Below, piece after piece: positions 36,869 to 45,461 of a stretch of DNA of 64,000 bases (its first letter is position 1; every line of letters starts with the position of its first letter). The DNA comes from an uncultured Propionibacteriaceae bacterium. GTDB taxonomy: Bacteria; Actinomycetota; Actinomycetes; Propionibacteriales; Propionibacteriaceae. The notes beneath the pieces were generated by a model that had not been told where the DNA came from, did not search any database, and saw only the letters and a list, made by a program, of their open reading frames with translations. The position numbers and the translations under genes are program-made. The stretch spans positions 111,682 to 175,681 of the forward strand of contig CAMDZW010000004.1 in assembly GCA_945911015.1 (NCBI GenBank). The letters run 5' to 3'.

Positions 36869-37757
36869 CGGCGATCCCTTCGACAAAGGACTTCTGGAGG
36901 AACAGGAAGACAATCACGATCGGAATGATGCTGATGCAGGCGCCGGCGGCGAGTCCGGTCCAGTCGGCGGTGTACTGCCCGTAGAAGCCGTACATCCCCA
37001 CACCGAGGGTACGCAGATCCGGTCGGCCCAGGGTGAAGACCAGCGGCACCATGAAAGCATTCCACGCACCGATGAACTGGAACAGAGCCACGGTGCCCAT
37101 GATCGGCTTCGACAGGGGCAGGTAGATGCTCCAGAACGTACGGAGATAGCCGGCGCCGTCGATGGTGGCTGCTTCGCCGAGTTCATTGGGAAGGCCGGAG
37201 AAGTAGCCCATGAAGAGCATGATCTGGACCACGTGGGCCGGACCGGCCGTGGCCAGCACCGCACCCAGCAGACCGTTGCCCAGGCCAAGCGCATTGACCA
37301 GCTGGAAGACCGGGATGATGGTGTAGCCGTGGGGGATGAACATGGTGGCGATCAGCAGACCGACCAGGATCACCTTGCCCGGCATCCTGCCTCGTCCCAG
37401 GGCATATCCGGCCGTCGCCGAGACGAGCACCACGATGATCACCGTGGTGACCGAGAAGGTGATCGTGTTCAGCGTGTACTCGCCGAATCGGGCCGTGGTC
37501 CACGCTCGAGCGAAGTTCTCCACGGTCGGCTCTTTGGGGATCAGCCCGATGCCACCGAGGAACATTTCCGACTGCGACTTGAACGCGGCCGAGATCATCC
37601 AGAGGAAGGGAAACATCCACACCACGCTGAACGGGATGAGGAAGATCAGCCACAGGTTGACCTTGCTGTAGGCCAGCCGTCGCATCAGCGGCATCGTGTT
37701 CGGCGGCGGTCCAGATCGTTTGTTCCGGGCGGCCTGGTCGGCGGTGAAGGTACTCAT
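36852..37757 (-). CDS. ABC sugar transporter permease (MalG/LplC type)
   Basis: A 301-residue inner-membrane permease with six predicted helices and the binding-protein-dependent EAA loop (E-L-G-E-A-A-T-I-D-G-A-G, then P-L-S-K-P) that contacts the ATPase. Carbohydrate-uptake-1 family. It overlaps the preceding permease gene by four bases (37754-37757) and the following dehydratase by 17. It works with the permease at 37754-38683 and the lipoprotein at 38683-40158. No ATPase gene is nearby, so a shared MsmK-like ATPase is likely. Confidence 0.93.
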   Translation of the reverse strand: MSTFTADQAARNKRSGPPPNTMPLMRRLAYSKVNLWLIFLIPFSVVWMFPFLWMISAAFKSQSEMFLGGIGLIPKEPTVENFARAWTTARFGEYTLNTITFSVTTVIIVVLVSATAGYALGRGRMPGKVILVGLLIATMFIPHGYTIIPVFQLVNALGLGNGLLGAVLATAGPAHVVQIMLFMGYFSGLPNELGEAATIDGAGYLRTFWSIYLPLSKPIMGTVALFQFIGAWNAFMVPLVFTLGRPDLRTLGVGMYGFYGQYTADWTGLAAGACISIIPIVIVFLFLQKSFVEGIAGAVKF

Positions 37758-38683
37758 CGGCCTGCCTTTCCGAACTTGAGCAGCGGTGCCTGCAGCAGGG
37801 TGAGCACCAGGGTCGCCACGCCGAAGATCACACCGGCTGCGCTGGCGTAACCCATGCGGGGAGCCAGCAATCCTTCCTCACCGGGGTCGAAGGCGTAGCG
37901 ATAGATGAACGTCGCGGTCACGTCGGTGGACAGGTTCGGCCCACCTCTGGTGGTGGCTTGGACCAGGTCGAACGGATTCAAACTGGTTTGGAAGGTCAAC
38001 ACCAGGATGACGATGGCGATCGGCACGATCACCGGGATGGTGACATGAAGCAGCTGTCGGAATCCGTTCGCGCCGTCGACCCGAGCGGCCTCGTAGAGGT
38101 CCTGCGGCACAGTCTGCAATGCGGCCAACCAGTAGATGAGGGTGGTGCCGAAACCCTTCCAGGTCTCGATCACCATCAGCGTCGGCAGCGCGGTGACCTC
38201 CGAGCCCAGGAAGTTGATCGGGCGGATGCCGACCATCGAGAGGAACTCGTTGGCAGTGCCCCCGCTGGCGTCGAGGATGATGGCAAAAACGATGCCGATG
38301 ACCGCGGTGGTCGTGACCACCGGGACAAAGAGGAACAACCGGAAGAGGTTGCGGCCCCGCAGCTTGGGGTTGTTCAACAAGATGGCGAAGAGCAGGCTCA
38401 ACGGCATCTGGATGAACAGGGCAACCAGCGAGAACAGGAACGAGTTCTTGAAGGAGTTCCAGAACACTGGATTCGTCGCCACACTGATGAAGTTCTGCCA
38501 GCCGACCCAGTCGGTGGGCGAGGCCACACCATCCCAGTTGAAGAAGGCGTAGTACCAACTGGCCGCCATGGGCCACAGTGTGAACATGGCGAAGAGCACC
38601 AGCATCGGCACCAGGAACAGGTAGTTCCAGCGGTGGGCGAGGATGCGGCTCCCAAGACCCTTCTGCCGCGGGGTAGCGCTCAT
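37754..38683 (-). CDS. ABC sugar transporter permease (MalF/LplB type)
   Basis: A 309-residue permease with about six membrane helices (first at about 16-38) and an EAA motif (L-Y-E-A-A-R-V-D-G-A-N-G) near residue 195. N-terminal partner of the importer. ATG 38683 shares bases with the stop of the binding-protein gene, and its own stop overlaps the next permease start, so the operon is tightly coupled. Imports a sugar, probably an oligouronide or similar compound given the neighbours. Confidence 0.93.
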   Translation of the reverse strand: MSATPRQKGLGSRILAHRWNYLFLVPMLVLFAMFTLWPMAASWYYAFFNWDGVASPTDWVGWQNFISVATNPVFWNSFKNSFLFSLVALFIQMPLSLLFAILLNNPKLRGRNLFRLFLFVPVVTTTAVIGIVFAIILDASGGTANEFLSMVGIRPINFLGSEVTALPTLMVIETWKGFGTTLIYWLAALQTVPQDLYEAARVDGANGFRQLLHVTIPVIVPIAIVILVLTFQTSLNPFDLVQATTRGGPNLSTDVTATFIYRYAFDPGEEGLLAPRMGYASAAGVIFGVATLVLTLLQAPLLKFGKAGR

Positions 38684-40158
38684 CAGGCTGGGGTCCAGTC
38701 CGTCATCGGATCCCAGTCGGCAAAGACCAAGTCATCGCGGGACGCCTTGATGCCCTTGTCGTTGAGATCGTCGATGGTCTTGTCGATGAGCTCCTCCCGC
38801 ATCTTGTCGCGAGCTTCGGCCATCGGCCGGAAGTCCTGGTTGCGAGTGATGGCCTGAGGTGCGCCATCGGCATCGTTGATGGCCTGCTCTGCGGTGAGAG
38901 CGGTGATGATCTCGTACTGCGCCTCATTGCCCAATCGCAGATCCGGCGCGGCCAACTGGTTGTCCAGCACGGCCGATTGGGCTTTTTCGATGTCGGTCTG
39001 GTCGGCCTGCTGCCAGGCTGACTCGACGGCGGTGAAGCTGCGGAACTCCTCGAAGTAGCCGCGCTGGAACTCGTCGGAGATCATGAACTTCATCAGTTCC
39101 CACGACGCGTCCTTGTCCTTCGCGTCGGCCGACATCGACCAGATCGGCTGGAACGGCGCCTGAGCGAAGTAGCCGGCTCGGCCGGAGTCGGGGACCGGGA
39201 TGTCGGCGATGCCGATGTGTTCCTCGATCGCCGGGTTGAGCTTGACCGACTCGCCGACCAACCAGTTGCCCACCATCGCCATGCCGAGCTTGCCCTTGGC
39301 GAACTCCTGCGCGATCCGGGTGCCTTCCCACGACTCCCAGCCGGGCTCGAAGATCTTGTCGGCATGCAGCGTGCGGTAGAGCTCGACGGCAGCAACATTC
39401 TGCTCGTCGGCCTCGGCCGCCTCTCCGGTGATCAGGTTGAGGTTGTAGCGCTGGATCGAGTTCGGGCTGGCCTGTGCCTGGAGCCACTTGTACTCGCCGG
39501 CGGTGTCCGAGCCCGGGGAGAATCCGTAGAAATCTCCCTTGCCCGCCTCGGTGATGTCGCGGGCGAACTGCTCGAACTCACTCCAGGTGGCCGGCGGTGC
39601 ATCCAGGCCGACCTTGGAGAAGATGTCGGTGTTGTACATCAGCGGCCCGTTGACCCATTTGCGCGAGACCAGCGGCAGCGACAACAGCTTGCCGCCGAAG
39701 TGCAGACCGGAGGTCTGAGGGTTCATGGCATCCGCGCCACCGAGGCGATCGATCACATCCTGGTCGGCATACTCGGTCAGGTCGGCCAGCCAACCACGTG
39801 AGTCGAAGGCCTGGACAGCTGCCGTGCCCTGGGCGCGCACCACGTCAGGGGCGTCGCCACTTTGGTAGGCGAGCTCGAGGGCATTGCGGATCTGGGCCGA
39901 CGGGTACTCGATCACCTTGACCGTGATGCCGGTCTGCTCGGTGAAGGACTTGAACTGGGCGGCATACCACTGCGAGGCACCGGCCGGGTCCGGCACGATG
40001 CCGATGGTGACCGAGCCGCCGGAGGATCCCCCGCTCCCGGACGACCGTGGCGCAGGCTCTTCCTCTTTGCCGCCGATCAGATTGCAGCCGCTGAGCGCTG
40101 CTGCGGCTCCGACACCGAGCCCCGCGCCCAGTACCGCCCGCCGATTGAACTTGCTCAT
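38683..40158 (-). CDS. ABC sugar-binding lipoprotein of the importer operon
   Basis: A 491-residue extracellular solute-binding protein, family 1. The N-terminus M-S-K-F-N-R-R-A-V-L and the lipobox L-S-G-C give a lipidated protein (Cys near residue 26) followed by a Gly/Ser linker. The mature domain shows the typical G-G-K-L-L-S-L-P-L and G-K-L-G-M-A-M-V-G-N-W motifs. The open frame continues upstream to 41478, but the true start is ATG 40158, with GGAGGTG eight bases before it. First gene of a five-gene operon: lipoprotein, two permeases, dehydratase, IclR regulator. Confidence 0.92.
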   Translation of the reverse strand: MSKFNRRAVLGAGLGVGAAAALSGCNLIGGKEEEPAPRSSGSGGSSGGSVTIGIVPDPAGASQWYAAQFKSFTEQTGITVKVIEYPSAQIRNALELAYQSGDAPDVVRAQGTAAVQAFDSRGWLADLTEYADQDVIDRLGGADAMNPQTSGLHFGGKLLSLPLVSRKWVNGPLMYNTDIFSKVGLDAPPATWSEFEQFARDITEAGKGDFYGFSPGSDTAGEYKWLQAQASPNSIQRYNLNLITGEAAEADEQNVAAVELYRTLHADKIFEPGWESWEGTRIAQEFAKGKLGMAMVGNWLVGESVKLNPAIEEHIGIADIPVPDSGRAGYFAQAPFQPIWSMSADAKDKDASWELMKFMISDEFQRGYFEEFRSFTAVESAWQQADQTDIEKAQSAVLDNQLAAPDLRLGNEAQYEIITALTAEQAINDADGAPQAITRNQDFRPMAEARDKMREELIDKTIDDLNDKGIKASRDDLVFADWDPMTDWTPA

Positions 40159-40224
40159 CTTCGAACACCTCCATGAACTTTCACTAGGTCCGACCGCTCG
40201 AGCGTACAACAGACATGCGCGATA

Positions 40225-40239
40225 TGGATGATTGATCCA
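40225..40239. promoter_or_regulatory. Inverted repeat between the importer operon and the divergent dehydratase gene
   Basis: TGGAT-GATTG-ATCCA lies in the 123-base gap between two divergent operons. A longer reading of the right-hand gene would start inside it, which favours its later start codon. The half-site TGGAT/ATCCA also occurs near the aldolase promoter (33239-33244). Possible IclR or LacI operator; speculative. Confidence 0.4.
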
Positions 40240-40281
40240 CTTAACGGGTTGGTAACGTCGCAAATGTGGTTGGATGCTGCC

Positions 40282-41442
40282 ATGCAGATCACTGCGGTGG
40301 ACACCTTCGTCCTCAAGGTCGACGCCGGCGAGTCCTACCAGCAGGCGGCCGCGGGCAGCAGCGGATACACCGTCAATCCGCCCTGGCGCAGTCTCTACTC
40401 GCCCTACTTCGAGTCCCTCCTCGTCCGGGTCGAAGCCACCGACGGCACCGTCGGCTGGGGCGAATGCCTCGCCCCGGTCGGGCCGGAGGTCCCCGCCGCC
40501 ATTGTGGCGAGACTTCTCGCGCCGACGTTGGTCGGACTGGATGCCACCGCACCCCGACCCGCATGGACCATCCTGCGCAACCTCATGCGCGAACGTGGTC
40601 ACCTGGTCGGCCACCAGGCCGATGCCCTGGCCGCGGTCGACATCGCCCTGTGGGATTTGGCTGGACGACTTGCCGGTCGCTCGATCGCCGACCTCGTCGG
40701 GGGCGCCTTCCGCCGTACGATGCCCACCTATCTGTCCGGACTGCCGGGCGCCACCGACGCCGAACGCGCAACCCTGGCCCGGCAGTGGGCCGACCGCGGA
40801 GTCGGTACGGTGAAGCTCCACCTCGGCCACGGGGTCGCCTCGGACCTGGCCACGGTGGATGCCATCCAGGCGGCGGCCCCTCAGCTGCGGATCGCGCTCG
40901 ATGCCCACTGGGTGTACGGGATGCACGACGCCTTGGCCCTCGCGTCGGGTCTCGCGGAGCGGGGCGTGTGGTTCCTCGAGGCACCGCTGGAGGTGGAGGA
41001 CCTGGCCGGGCATGCCGAACTCGCTGCCCGCAGCCCACTGCCGGTGGCCGTGGGCGAAGCGCTGCGCAACCGCTACGAGTTCACCCAATGGCTCGATGCC
41101 AGGGCCATGGCCATCGCCCAACCCGATGTCGGCCGTACGGGCATCACCGAGGCCCTCGCCATCGCCGAGGTCGCCGCAGCCCGCCATGTCCCAGTGGCTC
41201 CCCATCACTCGACCGGGCTGGGGATCGTCCTCGCCGCCGGACTGCAGGTCGCCGCCGCCGTCGAAACCTTCGCGATCTTCGAGTATCAGGCCAAGTCCAC
41301 CGAGGTCGGCGCCCACATCCTGCAGGAGCCGGTGCCGATGACGCCCTCCTCCTACACCCTGCCTGACGGGCCCGGTCTCGGGATCGACGTGGACGAAGAT
41401 GCCGTGCGACGATTCGCCGCCCCGAAGGGAAACCAACAATGA
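40282..41442 (+). CDS. Enolase-superfamily sugar-acid dehydratase-like enzyme (paralogue)
   Basis: A 386-residue enzyme, the same length as and similar to the gene at 35708-36868. The capping domain has G-W-G-E-C-L-A-P-V-G. Catalytic residues: V-K-L-H (K-x-H), D-A-H-W, L-E-A-P-L-E, G-E-A-L, Q-P-D-V-G-R-T-G and P-H-H-S-T-G-L-G. It belongs to the mandelate racemase subgroup. I chose ATG 40282 (M-Q-I-T-A-V-D-T-F), where homology begins; the ribosome-binding site is weak, and ATG 40264 is possible. The SDR gene overlaps its stop by four bases. Divergent from the ABC operon. Confidence 0.85.
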   Translation: MQITAVDTFVLKVDAGESYQQAAAGSSGYTVNPPWRSLYSPYFESLLVRVEATDGTVGWGECLAPVGPEVPAAIVARLLAPTLVGLDATAPRPAWTILRNLMRERGHLVGHQADALAAVDIALWDLAGRLAGRSIADLVGGAFRRTMPTYLSGLPGATDAERATLARQWADRGVGTVKLHLGHGVASDLATVDAIQAAAPQLRIALDAHWVYGMHDALALASGLAERGVWFLEAPLEVEDLAGHAELAARSPLPVAVGEALRNRYEFTQWLDARAMAIAQPDVGRTGITEALAIAEVAAARHVPVAPHHSTGLGIVLAAGLQVAAAVETFAIFEYQAKSTEVGAHILQEPVPMTPSSYTLPDGPGLGIDVDEDAVRRFAAPKGNQQ

Positions 41443-42194
41443 CCAGCGCCAGCCCCGGTGTCCTGCTGATCGGCGCATCGACCCCGATCGGCCGAGCGAT
41501 CACGGCACGCTTCGTCGCTGACGGGAGGGCCGTGGTCGGCGCATCGCTGGTCCCGGCCGACGATCCGTCCCTGACCGCGGACCTGGTGGCCGACTGCTCC
41601 ACCCGGGACGGCGCACAGGAACTGGTCGCGACGGCGCTCGACACCGTTGGCACCATCGGCGTCGTGGTGGTCGCCAGCGCCCGTCAGCCGGTCCAGGTCG
41701 TCCATCGGACCAACGACGACCAGTGGTACGGTGCGTACCAGAGCGCGCCGGATGTGCTGTTCCACGTGGCCAGTGCTGTCCTGCCCCACCTGCATCCGGG
41801 CTCGGCGATCGTCGCAGTCTCGAGTGTGAATGCCCAGCGGCCTGCGCCGTGGTTGGCGGCATATGCCTCGTCGAAAGCGGCGATGGAGGCCCTGGTTCGC
41901 TCGATCGCGATCGACTACGGCGCCAGTGGGATCCGCTGCAATGCGGTCGCACCAGGTGTGGTGCCGGTCCGACGACCCGTCAACCCCACACCGGAATACC
42001 CGCTGCCGTACACCATCACCGCCGAGGATGTCGCCGAGGCCGTGCACTTCCTGGGCTCGGAGCGGGCCGCCGCGATCACCGGTGTGGTGCTGCCGGTCGA
42101 CCGGGGCCTGAGGATTGCCAGCCCCTCGACCGCTGCACGGAGCGGTCTGGCTGAGCGCGCCGCCACCCGCTGGGGGCCCGATCCACAGGACTGA
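41439..42194 (+). CDS. Short-chain dehydrogenase/reductase (SDR)
   Basis: A 251-residue Rossmann oxidoreductase. Cofactor loop G-A-S-T-P-I-G-R-A, catalytic Ser in V-S-S-V-N-A-Q and Y-A-S-S-K (Tyr/Lys), and the C-terminal A-I-T-G-V-V-L-P-V-D-R-G that is usual for classical SDRs. The N-A-G motif is replaced by V-A-S-A-R. ATG overlaps the dehydratase stop (41439-41442). Likely oxidises or reduces a sugar-acid intermediate made by its neighbour. The last 25 residues are a variable tail. Confidence 0.88.
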   Translation: MTSASPGVLLIGASTPIGRAITARFVADGRAVVGASLVPADDPSLTADLVADCSTRDGAQELVATALDTVGTIGVVVVASARQPVQVVHRTNDDQWYGAYQSAPDVLFHVASAVLPHLHPGSAIVAVSSVNAQRPAPWLAAYASSKAAMEALVRSIAIDYGASGIRCNAVAPGVVPVRRPVNPTPEYPLPYTITAEDVAEAVHFLGSERAAAITGVVLPVDRGLRIASPSTAARSGLAERAATRWGPDPQD

Positions 42195-42305
42195 TCTGGC
42201 CCGCGAGTGCTCGCCGAGGAGGCGCGAGGACGGGTGAGGAGTCGCGGGCAAAGATCCCCCAGTCGGGGGATCTGCCCACCGTCACCGACGGCGACAGTGG
42301 TCGAC

Positions 42306-43424
42306 ATGATCACTTCCACCATCCCCCGCCCGCTGCGGGTGGGCACCGCAATCGGCTCGGCGGCCAGTCTGGTCGTCGGTCTGGTCTGGCTGCTCGTCCC
42401 GTGGCTGAATCCGTATGTCAACGAGGATCTCTCTCTCGTACGGCACGTGCTCGCCCTGACCCCGTTCACCGTTGGCCTCACGCTCGTCGTCCTGGTCGCC
42501 ACCCTCGTCGCGGCCGCCGCAGCCGTACGACCCGAGGCATCCGGACCGGGACTGCGGATCGCCGCTGTCCCGATCACCCTCGCCCTGCTGGCTGGCCTGT
42601 CCAGCATGAGCGGATTGTCGTTGGCCGGCTACGTGGTCGCCCTCGCCCTACCGCCGGTCGCGGTGGTGGGCGGCATCGTCGCGGCCGTACGGGCACCCCG
42701 GGCACGGCTGCCGCTGGCGGTCGCTGCGATCCTGGTCGCTGTCGTGGTCGTCCTGGGCCGCACGGCGTGGACCGGAGCACTCGGCATCGTGTTCGCGTCA
42801 CTGCGGATGCAGCTCACCATGATCGTCGGCCAGCTCGTCCTGCTCGCGACCACGGCACTGTGGGTGAGCTGCACGCTACGACTGGCAGCGACATCGACGA
42901 CCCTGCGGCGGCTGACGCCGATTGTCGTACGGTTTCGGGTTCCGATCACCGTCATCGCCGCGCTGGGTCCGGTGCCGTACGCCGCTCACCGGTTGACGTG
43001 GTTGACTCCGTGGCCACTTTTCGCTCCCGAGGCCAGCGATTCGAGAGTTCTGGCCTGGGGTGTGGCTCTTTCCGCCGGGGCCTGGATGGGCGCGGTGCTG
43101 ACGCTCGGGCTGATCCGCCCCTGGGGTGAGCGGTTCCCGCGTTGGATGCCGGTCCTCGGTGGCCGGGTGGTCCCGCCGGCTGCCGCGGTCATCCCCGGTT
43201 CGGTCGTCGCCGGTCTGCTCTGTCTTGCCGCCGTGCCGTGGGCTGCGTTGTTCGGTCCCGGTGGAGTGCCCAGCGTGTACTTCTGGGTGCTGCCGGTCTG
43301 GTTGTGGGGTCCGGCGCTGGCTCTGGCCGTCTGGGGTTATGCCGGACATCGCGCCGGGATCGGTGACCCAGCCGGTGTCGGGAGCCTCACTGTCGCTGCC
43401 GATCGGGCAGGATGGGCTCGGTGA
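42306..43424 (+). CDS. Polytopic membrane protein in a two-component operon
   Basis: A 372-residue hydrophobic protein with about ten transmembrane helices and no recognised family motif. ATG 42306 (M-I-T-S-T-I-P-R-P) is preferred to the open frame from 42207. It is followed by a histidine kinase, whose GTG overlaps its stop (43421-43424), and a response regulator, so the three are translationally coupled. It could be the sensed or regulated membrane component. Function unknown. Confidence 0.7.
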   Translation: MITSTIPRPLRVGTAIGSAASLVVGLVWLLVPWLNPYVNEDLSLVRHVLALTPFTVGLTLVVLVATLVAAAAAVRPEASGPGLRIAAVPITLALLAGLSSMSGLSLAGYVVALALPPVAVVGGIVAAVRAPRARLPLAVAAILVAVVVVLGRTAWTGALGIVFASLRMQLTMIVGQLVLLATTALWVSCTLRLAATSTTLRRLTPIVVRFRVPITVIAALGPVPYAAHRLTWLTPWPLFAPEASDSRVLAWGVALSAGAWMGAVLTLGLIRPWGERFPRWMPVLGGRVVPPAAAVIPGSVVAGLLCLAAVPWAALFGPGGVPSVYFWVLPVWLWGPALALAVWGYAGHRAGIGDPAGVGSLTVAADRAGWAR

Positions 43425-44608
43425 TCCAAACCGTGCTGACTCGCGGCGCCTGGCTGATGCTGGGCGCCGCGATCGGCGTTGCCGCTGCGATCCTCGGCGG
43501 CAGTCTCGGTGCGACTGCGGAGCCGGGGGTCATCCCGGTCACTGCGCTGGCTGGGGTGCTCATCGTCACGCTCGGGGTCGCACTGCTGCCCGGAGTCGGC
43601 GAGATCGAGTCGACCGCGGCCCACACGATGCTCGCGATCCCGACTGATCGGGTCAGCCTGCCCGACGGCGTACCGCGGCCGTGGTGGCGCACCGCCACCT
43701 GGACGACCGTGCACGCCATCACCGGGCTGGTCGCCGGATTCTCGGTGATCGGTGTCCTGCCCGGCGGAGTACTCACCATCATCTGGTCACTCACCGGCCG
43801 ATCCGAGAGTCTGGACCGGATTGGTTTCGACTGGCCCACACCGCTCAGCTTCGTCGCTGGCGCCATCATGATCATCCAGGCCCCACTGGTGGTGATCGCG
43901 CTCGGCTGGATCGCGGCCCGGCTCGCACCGTCGCTGCTGGGACCCTCAGCCGCTGACCGGCTCGCTGTGGTCCAGGCCCGGCTCGCCGCCGAACGTCGTC
44001 ACACGGTGTTGGCACGCGAACTCCACGACGGGATCGGTCACGCCCTGTCAATCATCAGCATCCAGTCTGCCGCCGCCCGCCGCGTCATCGAACAGCGCCC
44101 GGACCGTACGGTCGCCGCCCTGCACGTCATCGAGCAGACCTCCCGCGAGGCCCAGGCCGAACTCGACCATCTGCTCGGCCTGCTCCGCGATCCGTCCGGC
44201 GCGCTGGACGGATACCGCGCCACTCTCGACGACCTGCCCGGCCTGTTGGCGCGGCACCGCGAAGCTGGCATGACGATCACCGAGACCGACCGGGCCGGCG
44301 AGTTGCCCCGGCTGATCTCAGGAGCCGCCGCCGACATCGTGGCCGAGGCACTGGCCAATGCCCAGCGCCATGCCCCCGGCCAGCCCGTCACCCTCGGGCT
44401 CGACCTCGAGGCCGACAACCTGGTCATCACTGTCACCAATCCGGTGGCGGAGGGACGAGCTCGCAACCGGCTAGCTCACCACCGCACCGGGCACGGCATC
44501 CTCGGCCTGCGAGAACGGGTCGGCCTGATGGACGGAACGCTGACCGCCGGACCGGAGGCGGACCAATGGCAGATCCGAGCCACTCTCCCGTTGGGTCAGG
44601 CGCGATGA
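43421..44608 (+). CDS. NarL/LiaS-type sensor histidine kinase
   Basis: A 395-residue membrane sensor kinase. Four to five N-terminal helices (to about residue 185) are followed by a HisKA_3 dimerisation domain with the phosphorylated His in R-E-L-H-D-G-I-G-H-A-L-S, and a HATPase_c domain (E-A-L-A-N-A-Q-R-H, G-H-G-I-L-G-L-R-E-R-V). GTG 43421 forms a GTGA overlap with the previous gene; ATG 43412 is an alternative. Phosphorylates the regulator encoded immediately downstream. Signal unknown; the membrane-embedded sensing part resembles cell-envelope stress kinases. Confidence 0.92.
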   Translation: MIQTVLTRGAWLMLGAAIGVAAAILGGSLGATAEPGVIPVTALAGVLIVTLGVALLPGVGEIESTAAHTMLAIPTDRVSLPDGVPRPWWRTATWTTVHAITGLVAGFSVIGVLPGGVLTIIWSLTGRSESLDRIGFDWPTPLSFVAGAIMIIQAPLVVIALGWIAARLAPSLLGPSAADRLAVVQARLAAERRHTVLARELHDGIGHALSIISIQSAAARRVIEQRPDRTVAALHVIEQTSREAQAELDHLLGLLRDPSGALDGYRATLDDLPGLLARHREAGMTITETDRAGELPRLISGAAADIVAEALANAQRHAPGQPVTLGLDLEADNLVITVTNPVAEGRARNRLAHHRTGHGILGLRERVGLMDGTLTAGPEADQWQIRATLPLGQAR

Positions 44609-45252
44609 TCCGAGTCGCACTGGTCGACGACGAACCCCTGATCCGGCAGGGCATCGCGATGATTCTCGACGGAGAGGACGACCTGGCGGTCGTCGGAGAG
44701 ACCGATGACGGGGCCGGTGCGGTCGACCTGGTCCGCCGTACTCACCCCGACGTGGTGCTGATGGACATCCGAATGCCCGGTGTTGACGGGCTGCGAGCCA
44801 CCGAGCTCGTGCTCCGGCTCGACGACCCGCCGAAGGTTCTGGTGCTCACCACCTTCGGCCACGACGACCACGTACGAGCCGCACTTCAGGTTGGTGCGGC
44901 TGGATTCCTGGTGAAGCGGAGCACCGCCGAACAGATGGTCAACGCCGTACGGATGGTGGCCGTTGGTGACACCTTGGTGTTCCCCGACCAGGTGCGGGGA
45001 CTGCTCACCCGTCAGCCGGTCGTCGCGTGGTCCGGGCCTGCGCTGACCGCCCGCGAACTGGAGGTGCTGGAGCTCGTGGCCGAGGGTCTCACCAATGGTG
45101 AGATCGCTGCGCAACTGGTGATCGGGACCGAGACCGTGCGGACCCATGTCGGCCACGCGATCGGCAAGCTCGGCGCCCGGGACCGCACCAACGCCGTGGT
45201 GCTCGCCTGGACCCACGGGCTGCTGCCGCATTCTCAGCCGATGGGTTCGTGA
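44605..45252 (+). CDS. NarL/FixJ-family response regulator
   Basis: A 215-residue regulator. Receiver domain with the acidic pair D-D-E near the N-terminus, the phosphoacceptor Asp in V-V-L-M-D-I-R-M-P-G, T-T-F and the conserved Lys in F-L-V-K-R. It has a LuxR-type HTH (L-T-A-R-E-L-E-V-L-E-L-V-A-E-G-L-T-N-G-E-I) at the C-terminus. ATG 44605 overlaps the kinase stop (ATGA). Its targets may include the upstream membrane gene. Confidence 0.95.
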   Translation: MIRVALVDDEPLIRQGIAMILDGEDDLAVVGETDDGAGAVDLVRRTHPDVVLMDIRMPGVDGLRATELVLRLDDPPKVLVLTTFGHDDHVRAALQVGAAGFLVKRSTAEQMVNAVRMVAVGDTLVFPDQVRGLLTRQPVVAWSGPALTARELEVLELVAEGLTNGEIAAQLVIGTETVRTHVGHAIGKLGARDRTNAVVLAWTHGLLPHSQPMGS

Positions 45253-45295
45253 ATGTGCCTGTGCTGAGGGCGGCAAAGTGGTGACTACAGCTAAC

Positions 45296-45308
45296 GGGGC
45301 TTCGCCCC
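45296..45308 (+). terminator. Short GC hairpin after the two-component operon
   Basis: GGGGC-TTC-GCCCC lies 43 bases after the response-regulator stop. The stem is only five bases and there is no T tract, so this is a weak terminator candidate. Confidence 0.35.
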
Positions 45309-45322
45309 AGCCCGACGAGTGT

Positions 45323-45336
45323 TAGGTACGTACCTA
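45323..45336. promoter_or_regulatory. Perfect 14-bp palindrome TAGGTACGTACCTA
   Basis: The palindrome is followed at 45338-45344 by GTTAGGT, repeating the sequence at 45321-45327. A regulator-binding site or part of a mobile-element end. It lies in the 295-base gap between the response regulator and the small secreted peptide, where I see no gene. Confidence 0.4.
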
Positions 45337-45387
45337 CGTTAGGTCACGCGAGCACTCGAGGGGATGCGACTCACCACGTCAGGAACC

Positions 45388-45401
45388 ACACCACGTGGTG
45401 T
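45388..45401. promoter_or_regulatory. Perfect 14-bp palindrome ACACCACGTGGTGT
   Basis: A second symmetric site 52 bases downstream of the first and 147 bases before the small-peptide gene. A dimeric regulator operator is possible. It is not a parS site; it shares only the CACGTG centre. Confidence 0.4.
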
Positions 45402-45461
45402 CTCGCGCCCACACGTTGAAGCGGAAGGGACTGCTCCACTGCCGCTGACGTGATGCTTCGA

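Noticed and set aside
38683..41478. Single 931-residue minus-strand protein
   Set aside because: The upstream half is antisense to the dehydratase at 40282. The lipoprotein start at 40158 has its own ribosome-binding site, Tat-like signal and lipobox.
45388..45401. A parS site at ACACCACGTGGTGT
   Set aside because: Shares only the CACGTG centre; the arms differ from GTTTCACGTGAAAC at four positions on each side.
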